Of a stretch of DNA of 64,000 nucleotides, positions 46,745 to 55,616 are shown piece by piece (position 1 is the first letter of the stretch; each line of letters starts with the position of its first letter). This stretch comes from Methylococcaceae bacterium UBA975 (lineage in GTDB: Bacteria; Pseudomonadota; Gammaproteobacteria; Methylococcales; Cycloclasticaceae). Made by a program: the position numbers and the translations under genes. Under the pieces are notes generated by a model, which saw nothing but the letters and a program-made list of their open reading frames with translations, was not told where the DNA came from and did not search any database. The stretch is from assembly GCA_002292375.1 (NCBI GenBank), contig DBBV01000017.1, positions 228,597-292,596 on the forward strand, in the 5' to 3' direction.

Positions 46745-47506
46745 TTGGATTTTCTTTATATAATATCAGGCGCCATTGTGGGCTTTATTGTTGGCTTAAC
46801 TGGCGTAGGCGGCGGCTCACTTATGACACCTCTGCTGGTACTTGGTTTCAATATACCACCCAGCATCGCCGTTGGTACGGATTTATTATACGCTGCAATA
46901 ACAAAGTCGAGCGGCATCTTTACCCACCACCGACTTAAAAATATCCAATGGTCTATCGTTAAACAACTATGTTTGGGCAGCATTCCTGGTTCAATCACCT
47001 GTATTGTTGCTATTAAGTATTTCAACATAACAACTGAAACGTTCGACAGTATCATATCGATTACGCTCGGTTTTATGCTTATTTTGACCTCTGCTGTCAT
47101 TGTATTTAAGGACACTCTGGCGCAACTGTTTAAACAAAGAACCCACTACCACCCCAAGCAAGCTGCGATTATCCTTATCGGCGCTATACTAGGGGTGTTA
47201 GTCACGCTATCTTCTGTCGGCGCAGGCGCAATTGGTGGTGCATTATTACTGCTGTTGTACCCTACACTTAAAACCCGATCCATCGTTGGTACTGATATAG
47301 CGCATGCAGTGCCCTTAACCGCCATTGCCGGACTGGGTCACCTGCAACTTGGGCACGTAGATTTCAACCTCTTATTAAGCCTATTAATTGGCTCAATTCC
47401 GGCTATTTACCTCGGCACACAAGTGGGCGAAAAACTGCCAGAAAAGTTTCTAAAGTATTTAGTCGCCACTATTCTTTTGCTTATTGGCGTTAAGTTCGCC
47501 ATCTAA
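46745..47506 (+). CDS. TauE/SafE-family sulfite exporter or sulfate permease
   Basis: A 253-residue membrane protein with about eight hydrophobic segments and the repeated motif GxGGGS (LTGVGGGSLMTPLL) and SVGAGAIGGALLL that mark the TauE/SafE fold. The start codon is TTG. Members move sulfite, sulfoacetate or sulfate. Its position inside the cys cluster, and the absence of CysTWA or SulP genes here, make sulfate entry or sulfite efflux likely; direction is not determined by sequence. Confidence 0.85.
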   Translation: MDFLYIISGAIVGFIVGLTGVGGGSLMTPLLVLGFNIPPSIAVGTDLLYAAITKSSGIFTHHRLKNIQWSIVKQLCLGSIPGSITCIVAIKYFNITTETFDSIISITLGFMLILTSAVIVFKDTLAQLFKQRTHYHPKQAAIILIGAILGVLVTLSSVGAGAIGGALLLLLYPTLKTRSIVGTDIAHAVPLTAIAGLGHLQLGHVDFNLLLSLLIGSIPAIYLGTQVGEKLPEKFLKYLVATILLLIGVKFAI

Positions 47507-47507
47507 A

Positions 47508-49136
47508 TTAAGCCGTAAACACCGATGTATCTAGTGGGCTTTTGTCGTGCAGATCAGAGGCTGAAATTTTTATAACATTCTCAGACTTAACCGATTGTTT
47601 AGCCGGAGCCACACAAATTAAACCCGAAGAAATAATCGAATCAATAACACTCTGCGTGCTATTTCGTTGATTCAAAAAAACACAATTAAGGCCGCTTTCA
47701 AACAACTGTAATTTTAATCCCGTTAAATCCTCATTGTTAAACGGACCAATTAATTGAATAAGTCCTGCTGTATGGCCATAACGGGATAGATAATTAGCGG
47801 CTGTTAATGTTTGATTAACTGTATTTTCTTCACTCAGTCTTGAGATCATGCCACAACCAACGGTCGCATTGCTTAGTCGGTCGATAATAATGAATGAACC
47901 GGTGTTTTTATTTTTTTCGTACGCATCAAAACACAACTCAGAGTTAAACCGCAGTTGGCAGTGTGCAATCTGATTAAGACTTAAACTACGCCCTGCCGGT
48001 AGTAACTCAAGGTTATTGATATCTACAATATTATCGATACAAGAGACCTGACCCGTTACATTACGTGTCATATGTTTAAAGTCATACAATTTACCCGTAT
48101 CCATGCCCTGTTCTGACATCCAAACGATTGTTGCAGCAAGCTCTCTGCCTGTCTGAGGTACGTTTTCTTGGTAAACAATAAGATCACCGCGACTGATATC
48201 AATCTCGTCCTCAATCGTCACTGTCACCGCCATAGGGGCCTGCGCAGTTTGAATTGTTTGCTTGCCGGAGATAATAGATTTAATTTTACTAACTTGCATC
48301 GACGGATACGCAACAATCGCTTCCCCAACCCTTAGTTCACCCGACACAATTGAACCGCTATAACCCCTGAAATCTAAATTAGGCCGATTGACTATCTGAA
48401 CTGGAAAGCGCATATCGGTTGAAGGTTTATCCCCTGTAATCTGGAGATTTTCCAATAATGACATCAAGGTCTCACCGCTGTACCACGGCATCTCCGTGCT
48501 TTTATGCACAACGTTATCACCGTCAAGTGCTGATAATGGGATAAAGTGAGAATGAGATAAGGTTAATCGTTTTGATAAATCGCGAAAATCCTTACAAATC
48601 GCGTTAAAAACTGTTTCGTCATAGTTAACCAAGTCCATTTTGTTAACGGCAACAATCACGTGTTTAATGCCCAGTAAAGAGGCAATGAAACTATGTCTTT
48701 TGGTTTGCTGTTTAACACCACTTCGCGCATCGATCAAGATAATAGCCAGATCGCAATTTGAGGCACCCGTGACCATATTACGTGTGTACTGTTCGTGGCC
48801 TGGTGTATCAGCGATAATAAACTTACGTTGTGTTGTAGAAAAATATCGGTACGCAACATCTATGGTAATGCCTTGCTCGCGTTCGGCTTGCAGACCATCG
48901 ACTAATAAGGCTAGGTCCACCTTATCGCCGGTTGTGCCCGACTTACTACTGGCCGCAGAAACAGCAGCCAATTGATCCTCATAAATCAACTTTGAATCAT
49001 GTAATAAACGGCCTATTAAAGTGCTTTTACCATCGTCAACACTACCGCAGGTCAACAAACGTAACAGTTCTTTTTGTTCATGTTGTTTCAGGTAAGCATT
49101 GATATCACTTTTAACTAAGTCAGCTTGATGTGTCAT
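47508..49136 (-). CDS. cysN: Sulfate adenylyltransferase large subunit with degenerate C-terminal tail
   Basis: GTPase subunit that drives APS formation. G1 GSVDDGKST, G3 DTPGHEQY and G4 NKMD are intact, followed by two beta barrels. The chain is 542 residues, longer than E. coli CysN (475) and shorter than CysN-CysC fusions (about 630). The last 94 residues (from YLSRYGH) resemble an APS kinase domain: LIQLIGPF..., FESGLNCVFL and DSIISSGLICVAP parallel its core strands, but the GxxxxGKS loop is missing. It starts one base into the cysD stop (TAATG). Confidence 0.93.
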   Translation of the reverse strand: MTHQADLVKSDINAYLKQHEQKELLRLLTCGSVDDGKSTLIGRLLHDSKLIYEDQLAAVSAASSKSGTTGDKVDLALLVDGLQAEREQGITIDVAYRYFSTTQRKFIIADTPGHEQYTRNMVTGASNCDLAIILIDARSGVKQQTKRHSFIASLLGIKHVIVAVNKMDLVNYDETVFNAICKDFRDLSKRLTLSHSHFIPLSALDGDNVVHKSTEMPWYSGETLMSLLENLQITGDKPSTDMRFPVQIVNRPNLDFRGYSGSIVSGELRVGEAIVAYPSMQVSKIKSIISGKQTIQTAQAPMAVTVTIEDEIDISRGDLIVYQENVPQTGRELAATIVWMSEQGMDTGKLYDFKHMTRNVTGQVSCIDNIVDINNLELLPAGRSLSLNQIAHCQLRFNSELCFDAYEKNKNTGSFIIIDRLSNATVGCGMISRLSEENTVNQTLTAANYLSRYGHTAGLIQLIGPFNNEDLTGLKLQLFESGLNCVFLNQRNSTQSVIDSIISSGLICVAPAKQSVKSENVIKISASDLHDKSPLDTSVFTA

Positions 49137-50032
49137 TAGAAGTACCCCTCACGTTTCTTATCTTCCATTGAGCCTGCTTGGTCATGGTCAATCAATCTCC
49201 CTTGTCGTTCAGAACTAGTTGCTAATAGCATTTCTTGGATAATCTCAGGTAGGGTTGTTGCTTCAGATTCAACAGCGCCTGTTAATGGGTAGCAGCCTAA
49301 TGTTCTAAATCGAACACTCTTCATATGTATTCGTTCATTCTTTTTAAGTACTAACCGATCGTCATCGACCATAATTAATGTACCGTCACGCTCAACCACA
49401 GGTCTTTTCTTGGCTAAATAAAGGGGGACAATTGGAATGTTTTGTAAATAGATATATTGCCAAACATCCAGCTCAGTCCAGTTTGATAGGGGAAATACAC
49501 GAATACTTTCACCTTTATGAATACGTCCATTGTAGAGGTGCCACAGTTCAGGTCGTTGATTTTTAGGATCCCAACGATGGTTGGCATCACGAAAAGAATA
49601 AATACGTTCTTTTGCTCGGGATTTTTCTTCATCACGCCGCGCACCACCAAACGCAGCATCAAATTGATACTTATCCAACGCTTGTTTAAGCGCATCAGTT
49701 TTCATAATATCTGTATATTTCTTACTCCCATGGCTAAATGGGTTGATGTTATCTTTGATGCCCTGTTGATTTGAATAACTGATCAAATCTAATCCAAGCT
49801 TTTTAACGTGCTGATCGCGAAACTGAATCATCTCTTTAAACTTCCATGTCGTATCGACATGAAGCAATGGAAAAGGTAATTTACCGGGATAAAAAGCCTT
49901 CATTGCCAAATGTAGCATCACCGCTGAATCCTTACCAATGGAGTACAACATCACAGGGTTTTCAAATTCGGCAGCGACTTCACGAATAATATAAATACTT
50001 TCAGCTTCTAATTGTTCTAAATGGGTTGACAT
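49136..50032 (-). CDS. cysD: Sulfate adenylyltransferase small subunit
   Basis: ATP pyrophosphatase-type subunit that makes adenylyl sulfate from ATP and sulfate. The PP-loop SIGKDSAVMLHLA is near residue 33; other conserved blocks are DAAFGGARRDEEKSRAKER and FPLSNWTELDVW. The 298-residue length is standard. First gene of cysDN; 165 bases separate it from the divergent fdxA. Confidence 0.96.
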   Translation of the reverse strand: MSTHLEQLEAESIYIIREVAAEFENPVMLYSIGKDSAVMLHLAMKAFYPGKLPFPLLHVDTTWKFKEMIQFRDQHVKKLGLDLISYSNQQGIKDNINPFSHGSKKYTDIMKTDALKQALDKYQFDAAFGGARRDEEKSRAKERIYSFRDANHRWDPKNQRPELWHLYNGRIHKGESIRVFPLSNWTELDVWQYIYLQNIPIVPLYLAKKRPVVERDGTLIMVDDDRLVLKKNERIHMKSVRFRTLGCYPLTGAVESEATTLPEIIQEMLLATSSERQGRLIDHDQAGSMEDKKREGYF

Positions 50033-50137
50033 AAAATAATTTTCTTATAACTTATTGATATATTGAATTGATATTGACCTAGCATTTAATTATATATAAT
50101 ATGCACCTAAATAAAAACAACTGTTTTATAAATAGCC

Positions 50138-50164
50138 TTGCGTAAAGCATAAAATGTTTATAAT
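50138..50164 (+). promoter_or_regulatory. Candidate fdxA promoter
   Basis: A perfect TATAAT (50159-50164) is preceded by TTGCGT with a 15-base spacer, which is short. The ATG of fdxA lies 33 bases downstream. Confidence 0.45.
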
Positions 50165-50197
50165 AGCTGCCATTAAACAAACGAATAGGAAACACTA

Positions 50198-50521
50198 ATG
50201 ACTTTTGTAGTAACCGAAGCGTGTATCAAATGTAAATACACTGATTGCGTGGATGTTTGCCCTGTAGATTGCTTTCACGAAGGACCTAATTTTTTAGTAA
50301 TTGATCCGGATGAATGTATTGACTGCACTCTGTGTGAGCCTGAATGCCCTGTCGAAGCTATTTACTCAGAAGATGAACTACCCGAGGGTCAAGAAGCTTT
50401 TATTAAGCTTAACGCAGAACTTTCTCAAACATGGCCGGTCATAAGTGATGTAAAACCCGCGCCAGAAGATGCAGATGAATGGGCTAATAAGAGTGGTAAA
50501 TTAGATCTACTTGAACAGTAG
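50198..50521 (+). CDS. fdxA: 7Fe ferredoxin FdxA
   Basis: Soluble electron carrier of 107 residues. The first motif CIKCKYTDCVDVCP followed by CIDCTLCEPECP builds one [3Fe-4S] and one [4Fe-4S] cluster, as in Azotobacter FdI. The tail (about residues 60-107) is acidic and typical of the fdxA type. AGGA precedes the ATG. Partner enzyme unknown. It ends before a strong bidirectional terminator. Confidence 0.95.
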   Translation: MTFVVTEACIKCKYTDCVDVCPVDCFHEGPNFLVIDPDECIDCTLCEPECPVEAIYSEDELPEGQEAFIKLNAELSQTWPVISDVKPAPEDADEWANKSGKLDLLEQ

Positions 50522-50550
50522 ATACGCTTGTAAAACCTTCACATTATTAG

Positions 50551-50593
50551 CAGACAATAAAAAAGCCGGCTTAGCCGGCTTTTTTATTGTCTG
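50551..50593. terminator. Bidirectional terminator between fdxA and rplQ
   Basis: A perfect 20-bp inverted repeat with a 3-base loop: GCCGGC/GCCGGC core flanked by A6/T6, so each strand ends in a T run. It stops fdxA on the plus strand and the ribosomal-protein operon on the minus strand. Confidence 0.93.
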
Positions 50594-50604
50594 TAGTAGA
50601 AGCT

Positions 50605-50997
50605 TTAAACGTTCTCAACTTCCTCAACAACCGTATCAACATCACGGTCGACTAACTCTACGTAGGCCATAGGCGCGGCATCGCCGGTCCTAAATCCACA
50701 TTTTAGAATACGTGTGTAGCCACCTGGACGGGCTTTATAACGGCCAGCAAGGTTGTTAAACAATTTAGTAACGCTGTCTCTGTCCCTTAAACGTGCAAAA
50801 ATTAAACGTCTTTTAGCAACAGAGTCTTCTTTTGAAGCCGTAATTAACGGTTCAATAAAGCGACGTAATTCTTTTGCTTTAGGAACTGTAGTACGAATAA
50901 CTTCATGTTCTATCAATGAGTTGGCCATGTTTTTGAACATTGCCTTACGGTGACTGCTATTACGATTAAGCTGTCTTCCTGATTTACGGTGACGCAT
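50605..50997 (-). CDS. rplQ: 50S ribosomal protein L17
   Basis: Last gene of the alpha operon; 130 residues. The opening MRHRKSGRQLNRNSSHRKAM and the RFIEPLITASKED region are highly conserved. Binds 23S rRNA near the tunnel exit. It begins 14 bases past rpoA and ends just before the bidirectional terminator. Confidence 0.97.
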   Translation of the reverse strand: MRHRKSGRQLNRNSSHRKAMFKNMANSLIEHEVIRTTVPKAKELRRFIEPLITASKEDSVAKRRLIFARLRDRDSVTKLFNNLAGRYKARPGGYTRILKCGFRTGDAAPMAYVELVDRDVDTVVEEVENV

Positions 50998-51011
50998 AGT
51001 TAAATCCTTAT

Positions 51012-52016
51012 TTAATTTGAAGCAACAACCTTATCACTAGTAATTAAACTAGAAGGCGGCCAATTTTCAAGACGAATACCTAAAGACATACCCTTAGAAG
51101 CAAGTACATCCTTGATTTCTGTGAGTGATTTTTTACCTAAATTAGGGGCTTTCAGTAGTTCAACTTCAGTACGTTGAATCAAGTCACCAATATAAAAGAT
51201 TTGTTCTGCTTTTAAACAATTAGCCGAACGAACAGTTAGTTCTAAGTCATCAACAGGACGAAGTAGAATAGGATCAAATTCAGGTTCTTTAGGTAACTCA
51301 GGCTCATCAACGATGTCTTTTAAATCAACGAAGACAGCAATGTGATGATGAAGAATGGTAGCCGCGGCGCGGATAGTTTCTTCAGGATCAATAGTGCCAT
51401 TAGTTTCAAGCTCGATAACTAACTTATCAAGGTTGGTACGTTGTTCAACACGTGCCATATCCACGTTATAAGAAATACGTTTAATTGGACTAAAAGAAGC
51501 ATCTAGTAGTAAAGTACCAATTGGTAAATCTTCATCTGCTTGAAGTCTAGACGCTGCAGTTTGATAGCCTGAACCGCGTTCTACTTTAATTGACATTGAA
51601 AGTTTACCTTTAGACGTCAAGTTAGCAATAACGATCTCAGGATTAATGATTTCAACATCATGATCTGTTTGAATATCAGCCGCAGTAACTTGACCAGCGC
51701 CAGATTTTTCAAGTTTTAAAATGGCTTCATCTTTAGCATTTAATACAACCGCTAAATTTTTCAAGTTAAGCATGATATCAATCACGTCTTCTTGAACACC
51801 ATCAATGGTAGAGTACTCGTGTAACACGCCTTCAATTTTAATTTCTGTCACTGCACAACCAGAAATTGAAGACAAGAGAACACGTCTTAACGCATTGCCA
51901 AGTGTATGGCCGTAACCACGCTCCATAGGTTCAATGGTCACTTTGGAACAGGTAGGAGTAATTGATTGAACTCCCGTAACCTTAGGTTGTAAAAAACCTG
52001 AAAGTAAATTTTGCAT
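51012..52016 (-). CDS. rpoA: RNA polymerase alpha subunit
   Basis: 334-residue alpha subunit. The N-terminal assembly domain has RGYGHTLGNALRRVLLSS; the C-terminal domain (about residues 250-325), which binds UP elements and activators, contains LTVRSANCLKAEQIFYIGDL and PNLGKKSLTEIKDVL. The short acidic linker (EPELPKEPEFD) joins them. Between rpsD (17 bases) and rplQ, as in other proteobacteria. Confidence 0.98.
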   Translation of the reverse strand: MQNLLSGFLQPKVTGVQSITPTCSKVTIEPMERGYGHTLGNALRRVLLSSISGCAVTEIKIEGVLHEYSTIDGVQEDVIDIMLNLKNLAVVLNAKDEAILKLEKSGAGQVTAADIQTDHDVEIINPEIVIANLTSKGKLSMSIKVERGSGYQTAASRLQADEDLPIGTLLLDASFSPIKRISYNVDMARVEQRTNLDKLVIELETNGTIDPEETIRAAATILHHHIAVFVDLKDIVDEPELPKEPEFDPILLRPVDDLELTVRSANCLKAEQIFYIGDLIQRTEVELLKAPNLGKKSLTEIKDVLASKGMSLGIRLENWPPSSLITSDKVVASN

Positions 52017-52033
52017 TATATTTCCTCTTTAGA

Positions 52034-52660
52034 TTACTTAGAGTAAAGCTCGACTACAAGATGTTCATTAATTTCTGCAGGTAAATCAGATCTTTCTGGC
52101 TTAAGCTTAAATACACCTTGCATTTTGGTAACATCCATTTCGATCCACTCTGGAATGCCACGTTGCTCAACAAATTCTAACGCTGATTTAATACGATTTT
52201 GATTCTTAGCACCGTCATTAACTTCAATTAAATCATCAACTTTAACTTGGTAAGACGGTATATTAATACGGATACCATTAACCTTAATACCATTATGTCG
52301 AACTAATTGTCTAGATTCAGAGCGTGAAGATGAAAAGCCCATGCGGTAAACAACATTATCCAACCGACACTCTAATAATTGAAGTAAGTTTTCACCTGTA
52401 GAACCTTTAATTCGAGCGGCTTCAGCATAATAACCACGGAACTGTTTCTCTAAAATGCCATACGTACGACGTAATTTTTGTTTTTCACGTAACTGTAAAG
52501 CATAATCAGACAAACGCGTACGACGTTGGCCATGCTGGCCTGGGGGGTACGCACGTTTTTCTATAGCGCACTTAGCGGTATAACATTTTTCGCCTTTTAA
52601 GAATAATTTTTCGCCATCACGACGACATAAACGACATTTTGAATCAGTATATTTAGCCAT
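52034..52660 (-). CDS. rpsD: 30S ribosomal protein S4, zinc-binding form
   Basis: 208-residue assembly initiator protein that binds 16S rRNA and, in E. coli, autoregulates the alpha operon. The N-terminus carries CRLC and, after 14 residues, CYTAKC, a four-cysteine knuckle present in zinc-binding S4 forms and absent in E. coli S4. The S4 RNA-binding domain lies at about residues 95-160. Confidence 0.96.
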   Translation of the reverse strand: MAKYTDSKCRLCRRDGEKLFLKGEKCYTAKCAIEKRAYPPGQHGQRRTRLSDYALQLREKQKLRRTYGILEKQFRGYYAEAARIKGSTGENLLQLLECRLDNVVYRMGFSSSRSESRQLVRHNGIKVNGIRINIPSYQVKVDDLIEVNDGAKNQNRIKSALEFVEQRGIPEWIEMDVTKMQGVFKLKPERSDLPAEINEHLVVELYSK

Positions 52661-52672
52661 AGTATTTCCTGT

Positions 52673-53059
52673 TTACACGCGTCGTTTTTTAGGTGGACGA
52701 CAACCATTATGTGGGATAGGAGTAACATCTTCGATAAATGTGATGTTAAATCCGCTGTTATTAAGTGCTCTAACGGCAGATTCACGACCTGGACCAGGAC
52801 CTTTAATCTTAACCTCAAGGTTTTTCATGCCAAATTCTTTAACAACCTCACCCGCACGTTCTGCGGCTACTTGAGCAGCAAAAGGTGTACTTTTACGCGA
52901 CCCTCTAAATCCTGAGCCGCCAGCGGTTGCCCAAGAAAGCGCATTACCTTTACGGTCTGTGATAGTGATAATAGTATTGTTAAAGGTAGCGTGAACATGA
53001 ACAATGCCATCAACTACATTTTTTTTAACTTTCTTTTTACTACGACTTGGTTTAGCCAT
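52673..53059 (-). CDS. rpsK: 30S ribosomal protein S11
   Basis: 128 residues with GIVHVHATFNNTIITITDRKGN and the C-terminal PHNGCRPPKKRRV, both conserved. Part of the platform near the mRNA exit. Lies between rpsM (25 bases) and rpsD (12 bases). Confidence 0.97.
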   Translation of the reverse strand: MAKPSRSKKKVKKNVVDGIVHVHATFNNTIITITDRKGNALSWATAGGSGFRGSRKSTPFAAQVAAERAGEVVKEFGMKNLEVKIKGPGPGRESAVRALNNSGFNITFIEDVTPIPHNGCRPPKKRRV

Positions 53060-53084
53060 ACTGCGAGTATCCTTTATTTATATC

Positions 53085-53441
53085 TTATTTTCTGATCGGT
53101 TTGCGTGGACCTTTACGCGTACGAGCATTGGTTTTAGTGCGTTGACCACGAACTGGTAAACTACGACGATGTCGGATACCACGAAAGCAGCCTAAATCTA
53201 GTAGACGTTTAATATTCATTGATACTTCACGTCTTAAATCACCTTCGATCACGTATTTGCCGACTTCAGTACGGACAAGTTCCAATTGATCTTCAGATAA
53301 TTCTCTTACTTTTGTTGCTTTATCAATATCAACCGCCGTACAAATAGCTTTTGATCGAGTAGGACCAATGCCATAAATAGACGTTAATGCAATAACAATG
53401 TGCTTATTATCAGGTATGTTAATACCGGCAATACGTGCCAT
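53085..53441 (-). CDS. rpsM: 30S ribosomal protein S13
   Basis: The start at 53441 (MARIAGINIPDNK) follows the family; an adjacent TTG one codon earlier is discounted. 118 residues with GIRHRRSLPVRGQRTKTNARTRKG at the C-terminus, which contacts the A and P sites and the 5S/L5 bridge. First gene of the alpha operon, 75 bases after rpmJ. Confidence 0.97.
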   Translation of the reverse strand: MARIAGINIPDNKHIVIALTSIYGIGPTRSKAICTAVDIDKATKVRELSEDQLELVRTEVGKYVIEGDLRREVSMNIKRLLDLGCFRGIRHRRSLPVRGQRTKTNARTRKGPRKPIRK

Positions 53442-53516
53442 CAAATCTCTCCGTTATTTGGCCAGTAGAAAACCGGCAATTTTAATCTTTATTTAAACCA
53501 ACTACAAGCTAAACTA

Positions 53517-53630
53517 TTAGCCTTGGCGTTGTTTGTGGCGCCCGTCTTTACAAATAACCCGTATAACACGGTTACGCCTAACCACTTTACAATTACGACA
53601 AATCTTTTTTACTGATGCTCTTACTTTCAT
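53517..53630 (-). CDS. rpmJ: 50S ribosomal protein L36
   Basis: Too short for ordinary ORF listing: 37 codons plus stop. The frame reads MKVRASVKKICRNCKVVRR and ends HKQRQG. The zinc site is CRNC plus CKDGRH (Cys3His), so this is the zinc-binding form. It lies 23 bases after secY, its canonical position. Confidence 0.95.
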   Translation of the reverse strand: MKVRASVKKICRNCKVVRRNRVIRVICKDGRHKQRQG

Positions 53631-53653
53631 GACTAACTCCTAATGAACCTTAA

Positions 53654-54988
53654 TTAAGTATTTTTAAGGTTCGCTTTTTTCATTAAACCTTCATATTGTT
53701 GTGACATTAGATGTGATTGCATTTGAGCAATAAAATCCATAACCACTACCACAATAATCAATAACGATGTACCACCAAAGTAAAACGGTACATTCCAATA
53801 AACAATTAAAAACTCAGGTAGCAAGCAAACCGTCGTAATATAAATTGCACCTAGCAGTGTTAGTTTCGTAACTACCGCATCAATGTATTTAGTCGTTTGC
53901 TCACCTGGACGTATACCAGGAATAAAAGCCCCTGACTTTTTTAAATTGTCCGACGTATCTCGTGAATTGAACACAAGAGCCGTATAAAAGAAGCAAAAGA
54001 AAATAATTGCCGTTGCATACAATAAAACGTAAATAGGTTGTCCCGGTGATAACATACTTGAGACGTCTTGCATCCAGCCCATACCTTCACTATTGCCAAA
54101 CCAACCGGCAATTGTGGAAGGAAACAAAATTATACTAGACGCAAAAATTGGTGGAATCACACCTGCCATATTAAGTTTTAAGGGCAGAAAACTTGATTGT
54201 CCAGCCAGCATTTTATTACCTTGCTGACGTTTTGCATAGTTAATTTTAATCCGTCGTTGGGCACGCTCAACGAAAATAACAAATGCGGTAACACCAATGG
54301 CTAATACAAATAGCAAAATAACCATAATTGCGTTCATTTCACCTGTTCTAACTAATTCCAATGTACCACCAATCGCTGAGGGTAAACCTGCAACGATTCC
54401 CGCAAAGATAATGATTGAAATACCGTTACCAATGCCGCGCTCTGTAACTTGTTCACCGAGCCACATTAAAAACAACGTACCACATACCAAGGTAATAACC
54501 GCCGTAAACATGAAAGACATTCCAGGATTGAAAACAACTGGCAAGCCACCTGCTGATTGACCTTGAATTGCAGTAGCAACACCAATGGCCTGAAATGTTG
54601 CCAATACAACCGTGAAATAACGTGTGTATTGAGTAATCTTACGTTTACCAGATTCACCTTCTTTTTTCAGCTGTTCAAACTTAGGAACAACGGACGTCAT
54701 TAGCTGAATAATAATTGACGCAGAAATATACGGCATAATACCTAGCGCGAAAATACTTAAGCGCTTTAAGGCACCACCGGAAAACATATTAAACATGTCT
54801 AATATTGTGCCGGCTTGTTGTTCGAACATTAATGCAAGTGCTTTTGGATCAATACCAGGCACAGGTACATGAGCACCGATTCTAAAGACAAACAAAGCCA
54901 TCAGAACAAAAAATAAACGCTGACGTAGCTCCGGTAAATTCTTAAGTCCGCCCATACCACCAGCAGTTGATGACCCAATAGAAGACAT
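53654..54988 (-). CDS. secY: Preprotein translocase subunit SecY
   Basis: 444-residue channel subunit of the Sec translocon with ten hydrophobic segments. Conserved blocks: RIGAHVPVPGID, the GIGNGISIIIFAGI loop and the C-terminal cytosolic loop region RPGEQTTKYID. It opens 3 bases after rplO and ends 23 before rpmJ. Confidence 0.98.
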   Translation of the reverse strand: MSSIGSSTAGGMGGLKNLPELRQRLFFVLMALFVFRIGAHVPVPGIDPKALALMFEQQAGTILDMFNMFSGGALKRLSIFALGIMPYISASIIIQLMTSVVPKFEQLKKEGESGKRKITQYTRYFTVVLATFQAIGVATAIQGQSAGGLPVVFNPGMSFMFTAVITLVCGTLFLMWLGEQVTERGIGNGISIIIFAGIVAGLPSAIGGTLELVRTGEMNAIMVILLFVLAIGVTAFVIFVERAQRRIKINYAKRQQGNKMLAGQSSFLPLKLNMAGVIPPIFASSIILFPSTIAGWFGNSEGMGWMQDVSSMLSPGQPIYVLLYATAIIFFCFFYTALVFNSRDTSDNLKKSGAFIPGIRPGEQTTKYIDAVVTKLTLLGAIYITTVCLLPEFLIVYWNVPFYFGGTSLLIIVVVVMDFIAQMQSHLMSQQYEGLMKKANLKNT

Positions 54989-54991
54989 AAA

Positions 54992-55423
54992 TTATTCTAC
55001 GCTACCACCAGCCGCTTCAATCGCTTTTACAGCACCAGAAGTGGCAAAGATACCTTTAAGTTTAACAGCTACTGAGATTTCGCCCGATAGAATAACCTTA
55101 ACGCGTTTCGTATAAATAGGTACAGTTCCAGACTCAATGAGTCTATCAACAGTAATCTCTTCCGCAGCAAGACTCGTTAATTCACTTAATCTTACTTCAG
55201 CACTCAGGCGTTTTTTAGCCGAGTTAAAACCTACTTTAGGCAAGCGGCGTTGAATAGGCATTTGCCCACCTTCAAAACCCACTTTATGAAAACCACCAGA
55301 ACGAGACTTTTGTCCTTTATGTCCACGTCCACATGTTTTACCGAAACCTGAACCGATACCGCGTCCAACTCGTTTAGCAGGTTTCTTACTACCTTCTGCT
55401 GGTTTGATTGTATTTAATAACAT
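54992..55423 (-). CDS. rplO: 50S ribosomal protein L15
   Basis: 143 residues. A glycine- and basic-rich N-terminus (KRVGRGIGSGFGKTCGRGHKG) enters 23S rRNA; a globular C-terminal domain follows. Two bases after rpmD, 3 before secY. Confidence 0.97.
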   Translation of the reverse strand: MLLNTIKPAEGSKKPAKRVGRGIGSGFGKTCGRGHKGQKSRSGGFHKVGFEGGQMPIQRRLPKVGFNSAKKRLSAEVRLSELTSLAAEEITVDRLIESGTVPIYTKRVKVILSGEISVAVKLKGIFATSGAVKAIEAAGGSVE

Positions 55424-55425
55424 CC

Positions 55426-55611
55426 TTAAACCTCTTCCACGCGAACCATATAATAGACTTTATTGATCATCCCTCTGTTTTCAGGCGTATCAATAACTTC
55501 AACCGTTTGATGCATTTTACGTAGTCCCAAGCCAGCAATACATGCTTTATGGGAGGCTAACCGGCCATTTTTACTACGAATCATCGTTACTTTAATTTTT
55601 TTATCAGCCAT
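55426..55611 (-). CDS. rpmD: 50S ribosomal protein L30
   Basis: A 61-residue single-domain protein (TMIRSKNGRLASHKACIAGLGLRKM). Present in gammaproteobacteria and absent from some phyla. Five bases after rpsE. Confidence 0.96.
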   Translation of the reverse strand: MADKKIKVTMIRSKNGRLASHKACIAGLGLRKMHQTVEVIDTPENRGMINKVYYMVRVEEV

Positions 55612-55616
55612 AATCT

